This document shows, piece by piece, positions 25,680-35,700 of a DNA stretch of 64,000 nt (positions are counted from its first letter, which is position 1; every line of letters begins with the position of its first letter). Below the pieces are notes generated by a model, which saw nothing but the letters and a program-made list of their open reading frames with translations, was not told the DNA's origin and ran no database searches. Origin of the DNA: RGIG426 sp045598965 (GTDB lineage: Bacteria; Bacillota; Clostridia; Oscillospirales; Acutalibacteraceae); contig JAZRVH010000007.1 of NCBI GenBank assembly GCA_045598965.1, positions 94,261 through 158,260 on the forward strand, in the 5' to 3' direction. The translations under genes and the position numbers were made by a program.

Positions 25680-26336
25680 GTGTTGAACGGTGAAATGCGT
25701 ACAGTAAAGACTCCCGCAACCGCAGAGTTTACCGAACGCCGTTCTCGCTTTATCGGGGTGTTACAGCCCGCAGAGACGGCACAGCAAGCACAGGATTTTT
25801 TGGAAAAACTTCGTCGAGAGCATCGGGATGCACGGCACGTTTGTTTTGCCTATCGCACCGCAGACGGCACCAAGTTTTCGGATGACGGCGAACCGGCAGG
25901 AACGGCGGGACAACCGCTTATGCAGGTGTTAGAGCACAAGGAACTTGAAAATTGCGTGTTGGCGGTGGTACGGTATTTCGGCGGAATTTTGCTTGGAGCC
26001 GGCGGACTGCTTCGTGCGTATTCTCACACGGGCTCTCTCACCGTGCAGGAGGCACAGATTGTTTCGATGCATCACTGCAAAACCTATGAAATCGTCTGCG
26101 ATTACGGAGCGTATGGCTTCATTCGCCCGCTTCTTGAGCAGAAAGGTGTTTTGCTTGACAGCGATTTCGGCGAAGCGGTGACAATGGTTGCCGCCCTGCC
26201 GCCCGCTCAGGTGGAAACAGTCAATGCCGTGATTACCGAGCAAACGGCCGGCCGTTTTTGCGGAAATGTGACGGGAGATTGTTTGATTCCCTTTGAAGAA
26301 AAGGACGAAAAACAGGACGAAACGAGTAAAAAATAA
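25680..26336 (+). CDS. YigZ/IMPACT family protein
   Basis: A 218-residue protein with the N-terminal Impact domain: RSRFIGVLQP, then AYRTADGTKFSDDGEPAGTA (the family signature) and VVRYFGGILLGAGGLLRAY. A C-terminal alpha/beta domain (DUF1949-type) covers the last 75 residues. The family is widespread but its function is not settled. The start is GTG 25680 or the adjacent TTG 25683; the latter has better spacing (7 bp) from GGAGGT. A terminator follows 6 bp after the stop. Confidence 0.92.
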   Translation: MLNGEMRTVKTPATAEFTERRSRFIGVLQPAETAQQAQDFLEKLRREHRDARHVCFAYRTADGTKFSDDGEPAGTAGQPLMQVLEHKELENCVLAVVRYFGGILLGAGGLLRAYSHTGSLTVQEAQIVSMHHCKTYEIVCDYGAYGFIRPLLEQKGVLLDSDFGEAVTMVAALPPAQVETVNAVITEQTAGRFCGNVTGDCLIPFEEKDEKQDETSKK

Positions 26337-26342
26337 AAAAAT

Positions 26343-26386
26343 CGCAAATTTTTTTGTTCTTTTCAAAGGAATTTGCGTTTTTTTTT
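26343..26386 (+). terminator. Terminator after the YigZ-family gene
   Basis: CGCAAATT and AATTTGCG pair across a 19-base loop and are followed by nine T residues. The remaining stretch to the dgt start (26387-26481) holds no promoter I can define with confidence. Confidence 0.75.
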
Positions 26387-26481
26387 CGTATAAGTAAGTG
26401 GAAAGTGTTTTGCGGTCGAATTCTGTCCCGCTAAAAGGACACTTTTTGTGATACAATCCACCCAAAGAAGGAGAGAGAAAC

Positions 26482-27486
26482 GTGACGGTACGTGAGGAAT
26501 ACGAGCAGCTTGAACAGCAGATTTTGGCTCCCTATGCGGCTCTTGCGGTGAACAGCCGTGGGAGAGAGCGTGAGGAAACGCCCTGCCCGTATCGCACGGT
26601 GTATCAGCGTGACCGTGACCGAGTGATTCATTCCAAGTCTTTTCGCCGGTTAAAACACAAAACCCAGGTGTTTTTGTCGCCGGAGGGAGACCACTATCGC
26701 ACTCGCCTTACCCACACGTTGGAGGTTTCTCAAATTGCCCGAACGATTGCCCGGGCATTACACTTGAATGAGGATTTGACCGAGGCGATTTCTCTTGCTC
26801 ACGATTTGGGACACACCCCATTCGGTCATGCCGGCGAACGGGCACTCAATGAACTGCTCGACGGCGGATTTCGCCACTATGAACACAGTGTTCGGGTGGT
26901 GGAAAAGTTAGAGCACGATGGCAAGGGGCTCAACTTGACAGCCGAAGTGCGTGACGGTATTCTCTGTCACACCAAAGGGGCAACGGCGATGACGCTTGAG
27001 GGTCGAATCGTTCGCTTTGCCGACCAAATTGCCTATATAAACCACGACTTGGATGATGCGATGCGTGCCGGCGTGATGAGCGAAAGCGACATTCCCGCCG
27101 ATGTGCGTACGCTTTTGGGCGAGACCCGTTCCCAGCGGCTCGATTGCCTTATCGGCAACGTGATTAAAGCCAGCGACGGTACGGATATTCGCATGGCACC
27201 GGCGGTGTATGAGGCGTTTTCCGCTTTACATAAGACGATGTTTGACAAGCTGTACTACAACCCTGTGGTAAAAGGGGAGGAGACGAAAGCCGTTGCCTTG
27301 TTGCAGACCTTGTTTGAATATTTTGTGAAAAACCCGGGCGAAATGCCGCCGGAGTTTGCGGCAATCGCCACGGCAGAGGGAGCCCCTCGTGCCGCCGCCG
27401 ATTACGTGGCAAGTATGACCGATAACTACGTTCTCGGGGTGTATGACAGCCTGTTTGTTCCACGCAGTTGGACGTTTAAGGCGTAA
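26482..27486 (+). CDS. dgt: Deoxyguanosinetriphosphate triphosphohydrolase-like protein
   Basis: A 334-residue HD-domain protein. The metal site is in TRLTHTLEVSQIA and LAHDLGHTPFGHAGE, with a later Asp in NHDLDDAM. The N-terminal YRTVYQRDRDRVIHS and SFRRLKHKTQ are typical of Dgt family type 2 enzymes, which hydrolyse dNTPs to the nucleoside and triphosphate. GTG 26482 has AAGGAG eight bases upstream. The following genes are dnaG and rpoD, the usual Clostridia order. Confidence 0.93.
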   Translation: MTVREEYEQLEQQILAPYAALAVNSRGREREETPCPYRTVYQRDRDRVIHSKSFRRLKHKTQVFLSPEGDHYRTRLTHTLEVSQIARTIARALHLNEDLTEAISLAHDLGHTPFGHAGERALNELLDGGFRHYEHSVRVVEKLEHDGKGLNLTAEVRDGILCHTKGATAMTLEGRIVRFADQIAYINHDLDDAMRAGVMSESDIPADVRTLLGETRSQRLDCLIGNVIKASDGTDIRMAPAVYEAFSALHKTMFDKLYYNPVVKGEETKAVALLQTLFEYFVKNPGEMPPEFAAIATAEGAPRAAADYVASMTDNYVLGVYDSLFVPRSWTFKA

Positions 27487-27543
27487 AGCACCACCCCTTT
27501 GCAAAGGAAAGTTACTTTACTGTGATGAAAGGAGGAACCGAAG

Positions 27544-29295
27544 TTGCCTATTCCGGAGAGTTTTATTGCCGAATTGACCTCTCGCTGTGACATTGAATCT
27601 GTCGTTTCCTCCTATGTTCCGCTGAAACGGGGAGGGCGAACCCTCAAAGGCCTTTGCCCGTTCCACGGAGAAAAAACCGCCTCCTTTACCGTCTATCCCG
27701 AAACGGCGTCTTTTTACTGTTTTGGTTGCGGTGCCGGTGGAGACGTGATTACCTTCATTAAACAGATAGAAAATCTCGATTACCTGGATGCGGTGAAATT
27801 TTTGGCGGACCGTGCGGGAATGACCGTGCCGGAATCCGCTCACGTCAACGATGCCGAATCAAAACTGCGGGTGCGTGTGCTCGAGGCGAACCGTGCCGCC
27901 GCCCGGTTTTTCCACGAACATCTGTATTCGCCCGCCGGTGCCGAGGCACTTGCGTATTATCACAAGCGTGGATATACCGATAAAACCATTCGTCATTTTG
28001 GGCTTGGATATGCTCCTAACGACTATTTTACCCTTGCCAACGAACTACGCCGACAGGGTTTCCGTGAGGATGAGCTTGTGGCGGCGTTCTTGTGTAAACG
28101 GGGGCAAAAGGGCGGCGTATACGATGTGTTTCGCAATCGGGCGATGGTCCCGATTATTGATATCCGTGGCAACGTGATTGCTTTTGGAGGACGGGTGCTG
28201 GACGATTCAAAACCGAAATACGTCAATACCTCCGACACGCCGGCGTTTAAGAAAAGCCGCCATTTGTTTGCGTTGAACTTTGCCAAAGCCACCGCCGCCA
28301 AGGAACTGATTTTGTGCGAAGGATATATGGACGTTATCGCCATGCATCAAGCGGGCTTTGAAAATGCGGTTGCCGCATTGGGTACCTCGTTTACGGAGGA
28401 ACACGCCAATTTGCTCGCCCGTTATACCGAAAACGTGACGATGATTTTTGACAGCGACGAGGCGGGAAAAAAGGCCACTCGCCGTGCCATTGATATCCTG
28501 AGGCCCACCGGCGTGGGAATCCGGGTTGTCAATATTCCAGACGGAAAAGACCCAGACGAATTTATCAAGAAAAACGGGGCAGAACGGTTCCGCTATCTTC
28601 TTCAAAAATCCGCCGGCGATGTGGAATATCGACTGATTGAAATTGCCTCTCGCCACGATTTGAACACCGATATCGGCAAAACGGAATATCTCAACGAGGC
28701 GGCACGTTTACTGGCTTCGCTCGACGACCCGATAGAGTGTGACGTGTACGCCGGCAGGCTTGCTCGGGAAATGGACGTACAAAAAAGCGTGATGACCGAG
28801 CGGGTCAAGAGTATTCGTGCCGGCAAGGAACGCTACAAGCGTAAGGTACAGACCTCGCAGGTGCTGAGGGACACGGCAAAGGTTACCGGAAACGTCAATC
28901 CCGATGCCCGTCAGTATCCCCGTGCGGCGGCAGCGGAGGAGACGCTTATCGGGCTGTTGCTTCGTCACCCGGATTTGCTCAAAGAGGCACAGAAAACGCT
29001 TTTGCCCGAAACGCTTGCGACGGCGTTTAACCGGCGGCTGTACAAACTGCTTTTGGAGCGGTTTGAGGCGGGTCTTTTGGTGGAATTGCCGTTTTTGTCC
29101 GAGTACTATTCGCCGGAGGAAATGGCGTATATCACCAAAATGCAACAAAATGCCGCTATGCAGGTCGGCTCCAAGGAAGAGCTTGCGACGCTGTGTAAGG
29201 TGTTGCACGAGGAGGAGCGTTCCCGTGCGGTGAAAAACGTCGAGGAAGCGTCGGATGAGGCAATCCGAGACTATATCAAAGGCTTGAAAAAATAA
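27544..29295 (+). CDS. dnaG: DNA primase
   Basis: A 583-residue primase. It has an N-terminal zinc finger (CPFHGEKTASF and CFGCGAGGD, residues about 38-65), an RNA polymerase core with a TOPRIM domain (CEGYMDVIAMHQ, then MIFDSDEAGKKA and PDGKDPDEFI), and a C-terminal helicase-binding region. Size fits the family. The start is TTG 27544, with AAAGGAGG eight bases upstream. It is 57 bp after dgt and 31 bp before rpoD, so it belongs to the macromolecular-synthesis operon. Confidence 0.97.
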   Translation: MPIPESFIAELTSRCDIESVVSSYVPLKRGGRTLKGLCPFHGEKTASFTVYPETASFYCFGCGAGGDVITFIKQIENLDYLDAVKFLADRAGMTVPESAHVNDAESKLRVRVLEANRAAARFFHEHLYSPAGAEALAYYHKRGYTDKTIRHFGLGYAPNDYFTLANELRRQGFREDELVAAFLCKRGQKGGVYDVFRNRAMVPIIDIRGNVIAFGGRVLDDSKPKYVNTSDTPAFKKSRHLFALNFAKATAAKELILCEGYMDVIAMHQAGFENAVAALGTSFTEEHANLLARYTENVTMIFDSDEAGKKATRRAIDILRPTGVGIRVVNIPDGKDPDEFIKKNGAERFRYLLQKSAGDVEYRLIEIASRHDLNTDIGKTEYLNEAARLLASLDDPIECDVYAGRLAREMDVQKSVMTERVKSIRAGKERYKRKVQTSQVLRDTAKVTGNVNPDARQYPRAAAAEETLIGLLLRHPDLLKEAQKTLLPETLATAFNRRLYKLLLERFEAGLLVELPFLSEYYSPEEMAYITKMQQNAAMQVGSKEELATLCKVLHEEERSRAVKNVEEASDEAIRDYIKGLKK

Positions 29296-29326
29296 CCATA
29301 GAAGCAAAACTTAGGAGGAAAATAAA

Positions 29327-30511
29327 ATGGCTAAGGAAAAAAAGGTAATGGATTTGGATGAGGAGCTCGACCGTGCCGCCATGGGCGTGGAGGAAAACGT
29401 GGTTGAGGAGGAGCCGGAAGAGCCCGCTCCTTTGAAAGCGGACAAAAACCAAATCAAAGACCTGATTGAAATGGGCAAAGCCAAGGGCAAAATTACCATG
29501 CAGGAAATTATGGACACCATGGAGGATATGGATATTGACCCCGACCAGGTGGACAAGCTGTATGAGTCGCTCGAAGCTGCTAACGTGGAGATTGTGGACG
29601 ATTTACAAGATGAGTCGTTAGAGGACCTTGCCATGGTTAAGGTGGACAAGGATGATGACGGGGAATCCGGCAGTGAAGCCCTGATTGTGGATGACCCGGT
29701 GAAGGTGTATTTGAAAGAAATCGGCCGTGTGCCGCTGCTCTCTCCGGATGAGGAGGTAGAGCTCGCCCGCCGCATTATGGAGGGGGATGAGGCGGCAAAA
29801 CAGCGTTTGTCCGAAGCCAACCTCCGTTTGGTGGTCAGTATTGCCAAACGCTATGTTGGACGTGGAATGTCTTTCCTTGACCTTATTCAAGAGGGCAATC
29901 TGGGTCTGATTAAAGCGGTGGAAAAGTTTGATTACACCAAAGGCTTCAAATTCTCTACTTACGCTACTTGGTGGATTCGTCAAGCCATCACCCGTGCCAT
30001 TGCGGACCAAGCTCGTACGATTCGCATTCCGGTGCACATGGTGGAGACCATCAACAAAGTGAAAAAGACGTCCAGCGTTTTGCTTCATAAAAACGGCCAT
30101 GAGCCTACGGCGGAGGAAATCGCCGAGGAACTCAATTTGGAGGTATCCCGTGTGCGGGAGATTATGCGTGTTGCCCAAGAACCGGTGTCACTCGAGACGC
30201 CTATCGGCGAGGAAGAGGACAGCCATTTGGGCGACTTTATCCCCGACGAGGAGGCTCCCGCTCCGGCGGATGCCGCTTCCCACATGCTGTTGAAAGAAAC
30301 GCTGACCGGCGTTTTGGAGACGCTGACTCCCCGTGAGGCAAAGGTGCTTCGTCTGCGTTTCGGGTTGGAGGACGGTCGTCCCCGCACTTTGGAGGAAGTG
30401 GGCAAGGAATTTGACGTGACCCGTGAACGCATTCGTCAAATTGAGGCAAAGGCGTTGCGTAAACTTCGTCATCCCAGCCGCAGCAAGCGTCTGAAAGACT
30501 TCCTCGACTAA
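29327..30511 (+). CDS. rpoD: Primary sigma factor RpoD (sigma-A)
   Basis: A 394-residue sigma-70 protein. It has an acidic region 1.1, region 1.2 (DDPVKVYLKEIGRVPLL), region 2 with the -10-reading helix (KFSTYATWWIRQAITRAI), region 3 and region 4 (TLEEVGKEFDVTRERIRQIE) for the -35 box. It ends with the typical LRHPSRSKRLKDFLD. The N-terminal part has the short low-complexity acidic insert seen in Clostridia. TAGGAGG precedes ATG. It recognises the TTGACA/TATAAT promoters listed here. Confidence 0.98.
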   Translation: MAKEKKVMDLDEELDRAAMGVEENVVEEEPEEPAPLKADKNQIKDLIEMGKAKGKITMQEIMDTMEDMDIDPDQVDKLYESLEAANVEIVDDLQDESLEDLAMVKVDKDDDGESGSEALIVDDPVKVYLKEIGRVPLLSPDEEVELARRIMEGDEAAKQRLSEANLRLVVSIAKRYVGRGMSFLDLIQEGNLGLIKAVEKFDYTKGFKFSTYATWWIRQAITRAIADQARTIRIPVHMVETINKVKKTSSVLLHKNGHEPTAEEIAEELNLEVSRVREIMRVAQEPVSLETPIGEEEDSHLGDFIPDEEAPAPADAASHMLLKETLTGVLETLTPREAKVLRLRFGLEDGRPRTLEEVGKEFDVTRERIRQIEAKALRKLRHPSRSKRLKDFLD

Positions 30512-30522
30512 GGAGAATCGGT

Positions 30523-30918
30523 ATGCACATCAATTTGGAATCGGATTATGCGGTGCGTCTTGTGCGGGTGCTCGCTCAAACAAGCGATCGCCTCGATGGC
30601 AAGACCCTTGCAGAACGAGCCAACGTCTCGCCTCGCTTTACCTTGAAAATCATGCAAAAATTGGTGTTGGCGGATGTGGCGGTCTCCTACAAGGGGGCAC
30701 ACGGCGGATATACGCTCAGCCGCCCCGCTGACCAAATCACGTTGCGACAGGTTATTGAGGCGGTGGAGGGACAGTATCGTTTCAGCCGCTGTCTGGATGG
30801 CGATTATGAATGCGGTTGTGCGGAGGGGGAACGGTGCCCGTTTCAAACCGTTTTTGACGAAATCACAAAAATGGTTACCGATAAATTGGATGAAACTACC
30901 TTTGACCGCTTGATTTAA
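30523..30918 (+). CDS. Rrf2-family transcriptional regulator
   Basis: A 131-residue winged-helix protein. MHINLESDYAVRLVRVLA and KTLAERANVSPRFTLKIMQKL form the helix-turn-helix, and GAHGGYTLSRPA is the wing. A cysteine cluster, CLDGDYECGCAEGERC, near residue 90 fits an iron-sulphur ligand set. Such regulators (IscR, NsrR, RsrR types) sense cluster status, nitric oxide or redox. It lies 11 bp after rpoD, is the last gene of that operon, and is followed by a terminator. Its target is not evident from the window. Confidence 0.88.
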   Translation: MHINLESDYAVRLVRVLAQTSDRLDGKTLAERANVSPRFTLKIMQKLVLADVAVSYKGAHGGYTLSRPADQITLRQVIEAVEGQYRFSRCLDGDYECGCAEGERCPFQTVFDEITKMVTDKLDETTFDRLI

Positions 30919-30951
30919 TTTCGTCCGAAAAAGCGAAAGAATACCACTTCA

Positions 30952-30986
30952 AAAAGGGTTGTGCAACTTGCACAACCCTTTTATAT
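30952..30986 (+). terminator. Terminator after rpoD-Rrf2
   Basis: A near-perfect palindrome, AAAAGGGTTGTGCAA and its complement, with a one-base centre, ends in TTTTATATAT. It can also work toward the minus strand because of the A-run on its left. Confidence 0.88.
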
Positions 30987-31038
30987 ATAGAAAATATCAA
31001 AAAATTTAGAAAATTGCACAAAAAAAGTGAGATTTCTG

Positions 31039-31067
31039 TTGACAATTCCGATGTTTTTTTGTATAAT
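31039..31067 (+). promoter_or_regulatory. Consensus sigma-A promoter of the sugar-uptake locus
   Basis: TTGACA and TATAAT match the consensus exactly and are 17 bp apart. The start of transcription would be near 31074, giving a leader of about 200 bases. The next 9-10 genes have only short gaps, so this may be the main promoter of the whole locus to 44574. Confidence 0.9.
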
Positions 31068-31081
31068 TCGTTTATATAAGT

Positions 31082-31152
31082 GTACCTTTTCTAATAGTTT
31101 CTTGTGAAAAGGTACAAAAAATCCCCGAAATGACGTCGAATTGACGGGGATT
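31082..31152 (+). promoter_or_regulatory. Leader with two stem-loops
   Basis: Just after the promoter, GTACCTTTTC (31082-31091) pairs with GAAAAGGTAC (31106-31115). AATCCCCG (31121-31128) then pairs with CGGGGATT (31145-31152). Neither is followed by a T-run. The long untranslated leader of about 200 bases could regulate the downstream genes. I do not recognise a known riboswitch. Confidence 0.55.
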
Positions 31153-31276
31153 ATCGGTGCTTTTGTGCCGAAGTGTTTTATTTGGACTGCTCGGCGGCGT
31201 GGGGGTTTTCTGTGCTGTCGCAGTTATATAATTAGGTTATTATTTAAGTGGATTTCACTTGAAAGGGGAAATTTCT

Positions 31277-32680
31277 ATGAAAAACCTGTTGAAAACTCTG
31301 TGCACCATTGCGGTAGTTGCCTTGATGGTATGCTCCTTTGCCGGTTGTAACGGCGATGGCGGCAAAACGTCCGGCACGATGGATGGTAAAGGTCAAACCA
31401 TTACCATTGCTACGCCTCGAGTTGTTGATTTGACTCCCGGCGTCAGCGACGAAACCGACCTGCTGATCAAACGTATCGGCGAGGTCGAGAAAAAGTACAA
31501 CATCAAAATCGCCTTTGAGGACGAAATCGACCAGAGCGACTACTGGGATGCCATGGTCGCCAAAGCGATGGCGGGCGAGGTGTTCGGCGACATTATGCTG
31601 ATTTACCCCTACTTCCTCGATGAGTGGGTTGCCGGTAACATCGTTGCGGATATCGCTCCGATCGCTGAGAAGGTCGGCGTGGACTGGAACGACGGCAGCT
31701 GGGATACTCAGGTGCTGCAAACCGGTACTTTCGGCAAAAAGGTTTACTCTTTCTGCCGTGAGCAAACGGCACTGACCGCCGGTCTTATCTACAACAAACA
31801 GCTGCTCAAGAAAGCTGACCTGGAAGACCCGAGCGTGTGGGTGGAAAAAGATCAGTGGAACTTCGACAAACTTGAAGAGTATGCGAAGAAATTGACCATC
31901 ACCGATGCGAACGGCAACATCAAACAGTACGGTCTCTCCACGACGACCTGTGAGCTGTTCATGGGTTGCTACATCCTCGCCAACGGTGCCACCGCTGTCG
32001 AGTATAACGAAAAAGGCTATCCGTCCTTGACGCTGGATAGTGCCAAATCCTTGGAGGCTCTTAACACCTTCAACACTATGCTCAACACCGACAAAACCGT
32101 TGAGTGCCTGTCCTGCCTTGAAAACTGGCAGCAAGCCGCCGATGCGTTCTGCAACGGCGAGGTGGGTATGCTCGTCTGCGAAGAGTGGGTTATCGAGTAC
32201 ATCCGTGACGTGATGAACGAAGCCGGCAACGGCGAGGATTATGCACTCACCTACTTCCCGAAGGGCCCGAACGGCACCGATTATGTGGACGCTTCCTTCG
32301 GTGGTATGACCGAGTACTTTATCTACAACAGCGGCGACGCAGAGAAAGAAGAGCTGGCGTTCCGTGTGTATTGCGACCTCTATGCTCCCAACGAGGAGTT
32401 GAGCCAGGAGGAGCAGGTTTCCACGACGGCGGAAAGCTTGTTCTCCGATGAGAATTCCGTTGAGGTTTATAAAGACATTATCCTGAACAACAAAGCGAGC
32501 TCGCTGAACATGTATAAGCTTGGTCTTAACGTCCGTGAGGACTTCAAAAACGTGTTCCGTGGCATCTGCAACAATATCGGTACTCCGCAATCCATCATCA
32601 ACTCCATCAAAACTGAGGTTGAGAGCTATATGAAGGAGAGTACCTACTGGATTCAAGTCAAAGAGCAAAACGGAGACTAA
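31277..32680 (+). CDS. Sugar ABC transporter solute-binding lipoprotein
   Basis: A 467-residue lipoprotein: signal peptide with lipobox CSFAGC near residue 22, then a Gly/Asp/Lys linker and a type 1 extracellular solute-binding domain (alternating alpha/beta, TxxCELFMGCYILANG and AFCNGEVGMLVCEEW are typical of sugar-binding proteins). It should be anchored to the outer face of the membrane and deliver an oligosaccharide to the permeases downstream. ATG 31277 follows GAAAGGGG; TTG 31259 lacks a ribosome site. No substrate can be assigned from sequence alone. Confidence 0.9.
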   Translation: MKNLLKTLCTIAVVALMVCSFAGCNGDGGKTSGTMDGKGQTITIATPRVVDLTPGVSDETDLLIKRIGEVEKKYNIKIAFEDEIDQSDYWDAMVAKAMAGEVFGDIMLIYPYFLDEWVAGNIVADIAPIAEKVGVDWNDGSWDTQVLQTGTFGKKVYSFCREQTALTAGLIYNKQLLKKADLEDPSVWVEKDQWNFDKLEEYAKKLTITDANGNIKQYGLSTTTCELFMGCYILANGATAVEYNEKGYPSLTLDSAKSLEALNTFNTMLNTDKTVECLSCLENWQQAADAFCNGEVGMLVCEEWVIEYIRDVMNEAGNGEDYALTYFPKGPNGTDYVDASFGGMTEYFIYNSGDAEKEELAFRVYCDLYAPNEELSQEEQVSTTAESLFSDENSVEVYKDIILNNKASSLNMYKLGLNVREDFKNVFRGICNNIGTPQSIINSIKTEVESYMKESTYWIQVKEQNGD

Positions 32681-32770
32681 ACTGAACTTTAAAACCCATT
32701 TCCACCGTGCATTTTTGTGCGGTGGAAATCGGTGTTTGTTTTGCAAAACCACAGATGGGAGGAAATTAGT

Positions 32771-35700
32771 TTGCGAAGCCTAACGAAAAAAATGGCTTGT
32801 GTGCTGCTGGCGGTGTCGATGCTTTTGACCGTCGCTTGCCCGGCACTTGCGGCAAATGAGGAAACGCTGACGTTAGCGGCGGCCCCGATTGCAAGTGTTG
32901 TGGAGGCGGCCGGACAAAACAGCCCGCCGAACGAGGCAGTATCGGCTCAAAAATCGGGAGAGGTGGATGTCTCCTCTATTGCACTTATGGAGGCACAAAC
33001 CTACAAAGATTTCTTGCTTGCCGAAGGAGCCAAAGATGAAAATGAGGCCATGAGCCTCGGAAACTCTGCCGGCAAAGACGTGACGGTGTCGCTCGACTCG
33101 GCAAAAGGAGAATGCACAAAAGAAGCGAACAAGGACGTCGCTATTGCGGAAGAGGGGTACGCAACGTTTACGCTTCCTTCCGGTTTGTCCGGCTTGTACC
33201 AAATCAAGCTGGAGTACGACGTGGATGACAGCCGCACTCGTGACATTGAGTGTGCCGTGCTTTTCGATGGTGCGTTGCCGTTTGAGGAGTCCCGTGACTT
33301 AACGCTTTCACGTATGTGGCGTAACGACGGCAAGATTGAGCAAGACGCCAACAACAACGACGTGAAACCGTCGCAGGAAACCGTTCCTTTTGCGGAGCGT
33401 GGCTATCTGACTCAGAAGCTTATGGATTCCGCCGGTTACTATTCCGAAGCTCTTTTGTACGATTTCAAAGGTGTCAAAGAGTTGACGTTTGTCAGCCTGC
33501 GTGAGAGCGTGAAACTTCACAGCATCACGTTGGTTTGCCCGAAACCGCTTGTCTCCTATGCGGAATATTCGAAAGCCGCTGGTGCCAATAACGCCAAAAC
33601 GCTTCCGATAATCCAGGGTGAGGATTGTGCCTATAAGAGCGACGCAACCCTGACCCCGCAGGAGGACCGTAGTTCTCCGGTGACGGAGCCTCGTGAGGGC
33701 AGCAAAATCCGTCTTAACTACATCGGTGGTAACAACTGGTCTACCGCCGGTCAGGAGATTGTCTGGAAATTCAAACCGGAAACCGACGGTCTTTATGAGA
33801 TTCGTCTTCGTTGCCGTCAGATTTATTCCAGCGACCTTTATTCGGCACGTACCCTCCGCATTGACGGTGAAATTCCGTTTGCTGAGGCCGCCGATATCCA
33901 CTTTACCCACAACAACGGTTGGATTATCTACACCATATCGGTGGGGGATGAACCCTGCAAGTTCTGGCTTAAGGGTGGTCAAGAGCACACCTTATCCCTT
34001 TCGGTGACGCTCGGCGACTTAGGTCCCACGCTGGAACGCCTTGAAAACAGCGTTGCCTCCCTCAACGATATCTATCGTGAGCTCATCATGGTTATGAGCT
34101 CCACGCCGGATACCGACCGTGACTATGAGCTTGAAAAACTCATTCCCGACGTGCTTGAAGGAATGAAAACGCAAGCCGCTGAGCTGGACGATATCGCCGA
34201 TTCCATTAAAGCGATTTCCGGTTCTTCCGGTAGTTCTCTTTCCGCTATTACCAAAACGTCCATTCAGCTGAACGACTTCTATGAGGAGCCGAACACCATC
34301 GCTTCTCAGCTGAAATATTATAAGGATAATATCGCCTCTCTCAGTGAGGTGATGACCGCCGCTCAGGCACGTCCTTTGGATATTGACTATATCTCTATTG
34401 CCAATCCGAAGGAAAAACTCCCCAAAGCGGACGGTTCCTTCTTCCAAAAATTGTGGTATCAAACCCAGCTGTTCGTTGCCTCCTTCGTTGAGGATTATAA
34501 CAGCCTTGCCGGTACCGGCGGCGAGTCCTCCACCACCTTGACGGTGTGGACCACGCTCGGCCGTGACCAAGCCTCTATCATCAACGAGCTGATTCGTTCC
34601 GACTATACGCCGAATACAAAAGCCAACTTCGGCAGCCAGGTCGGCGTGGATTTGCAGGTGGTTCCGGTTGACGCACTGATGCCGTCTGTTGCCGCTGGCA
34701 ACGGACCGGATGTCTTGCTCAACGCCACGGCAAAGCTCCCGGTTGAATACGCTATGCGTGGTGCGTCCGCCAACTTGTATGAAATCCCCGCCGTTAAGAA
34801 AAACCCGGCGGAGTTGCAAGAGGTTTTGGAACGTTTCACCGATTATGAGCAAGCCATTGTGCCGTTTACCTTTAATGACGGTACCGGCGATGGACTGTAT
34901 GCTCTTCCGGACCAGTTCTTGTATACGATGATGTTCTATCGCACCGACGTTCTCAAGGAACTGGAAATCGAACCGCCCACGGCGGAAAATCCCTGGACTT
35001 GGGATGATCTTATCGACATTTTGCCGACGCTTCAAAGCAACAATATGTCGGTGTTGATGGAAACCGGTGATAAGACCGGTGCTGACGTGGAGCAATACGG
35101 TATCAATACTTACGCCATCTTCCTGTATCAATACGGTGGTGCCTTCTACAGCGACGACCGCACCGTTTCCGCTATGAACAGCGAAAATGCGGTGGAGGCA
35201 TTTGAGTATTGGACCAACTTCTATACAAGCTATGGTTTGCCGACCAACTTTGATATGCTCTCCCGTTTCCGTACGGGTGAGTCCCCGATTTTGTTGACCG
35301 ACTTCCCGTTCTACAACAACCTGTCCGTCTCCGCTCCGGAGCTGAAAGGCTTGTGGCAGATGACGCTCGTGCCCGGCACGATGCAGAAAGACGGCACAAT
35401 CAACAAAACCACCAAGGGCGGCGGCACGGCGGTTATCCTTATGGATATCGCCAACGAAAAGGGTTGTGCAGATGCCGGTTGGGACTTTATGAAGTGGTGG
35501 ACTTCCACTCCGACCCAGTCGACCTACGCACAGAACCTCGAATCCTTGCTCGGTACGGCGGCTCGTTATGCTACCGCCAACAAGGAAGCGTTTAACTCGC
35601 TGGCGTGGTCCAAGACGGAGCTTGAAGTTCTTAACGAAGAAGCTCAGTATGCGGCGACGATTCCGGAAACTCCGGGTAGTTACTACACGCCTCGTCACAT

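Noticed and set aside
26387..26481. Promoter for dgt
   Set aside because: GATACAAT resembles a -10 box, but there is no -35 box at a suitable distance, so I do not annotate one.
31141..31350. A 69-codon plus-strand frame before the solute-binding gene
   Set aside because: It overlaps the leader hairpin and the start of the lipoprotein gene in another frame, and has no ribosome site.
31244..32752. A 502-codon minus-strand frame
   Set aside because: It is antisense to the solute-binding lipoprotein gene, which has an intact lipobox and ribosome site.
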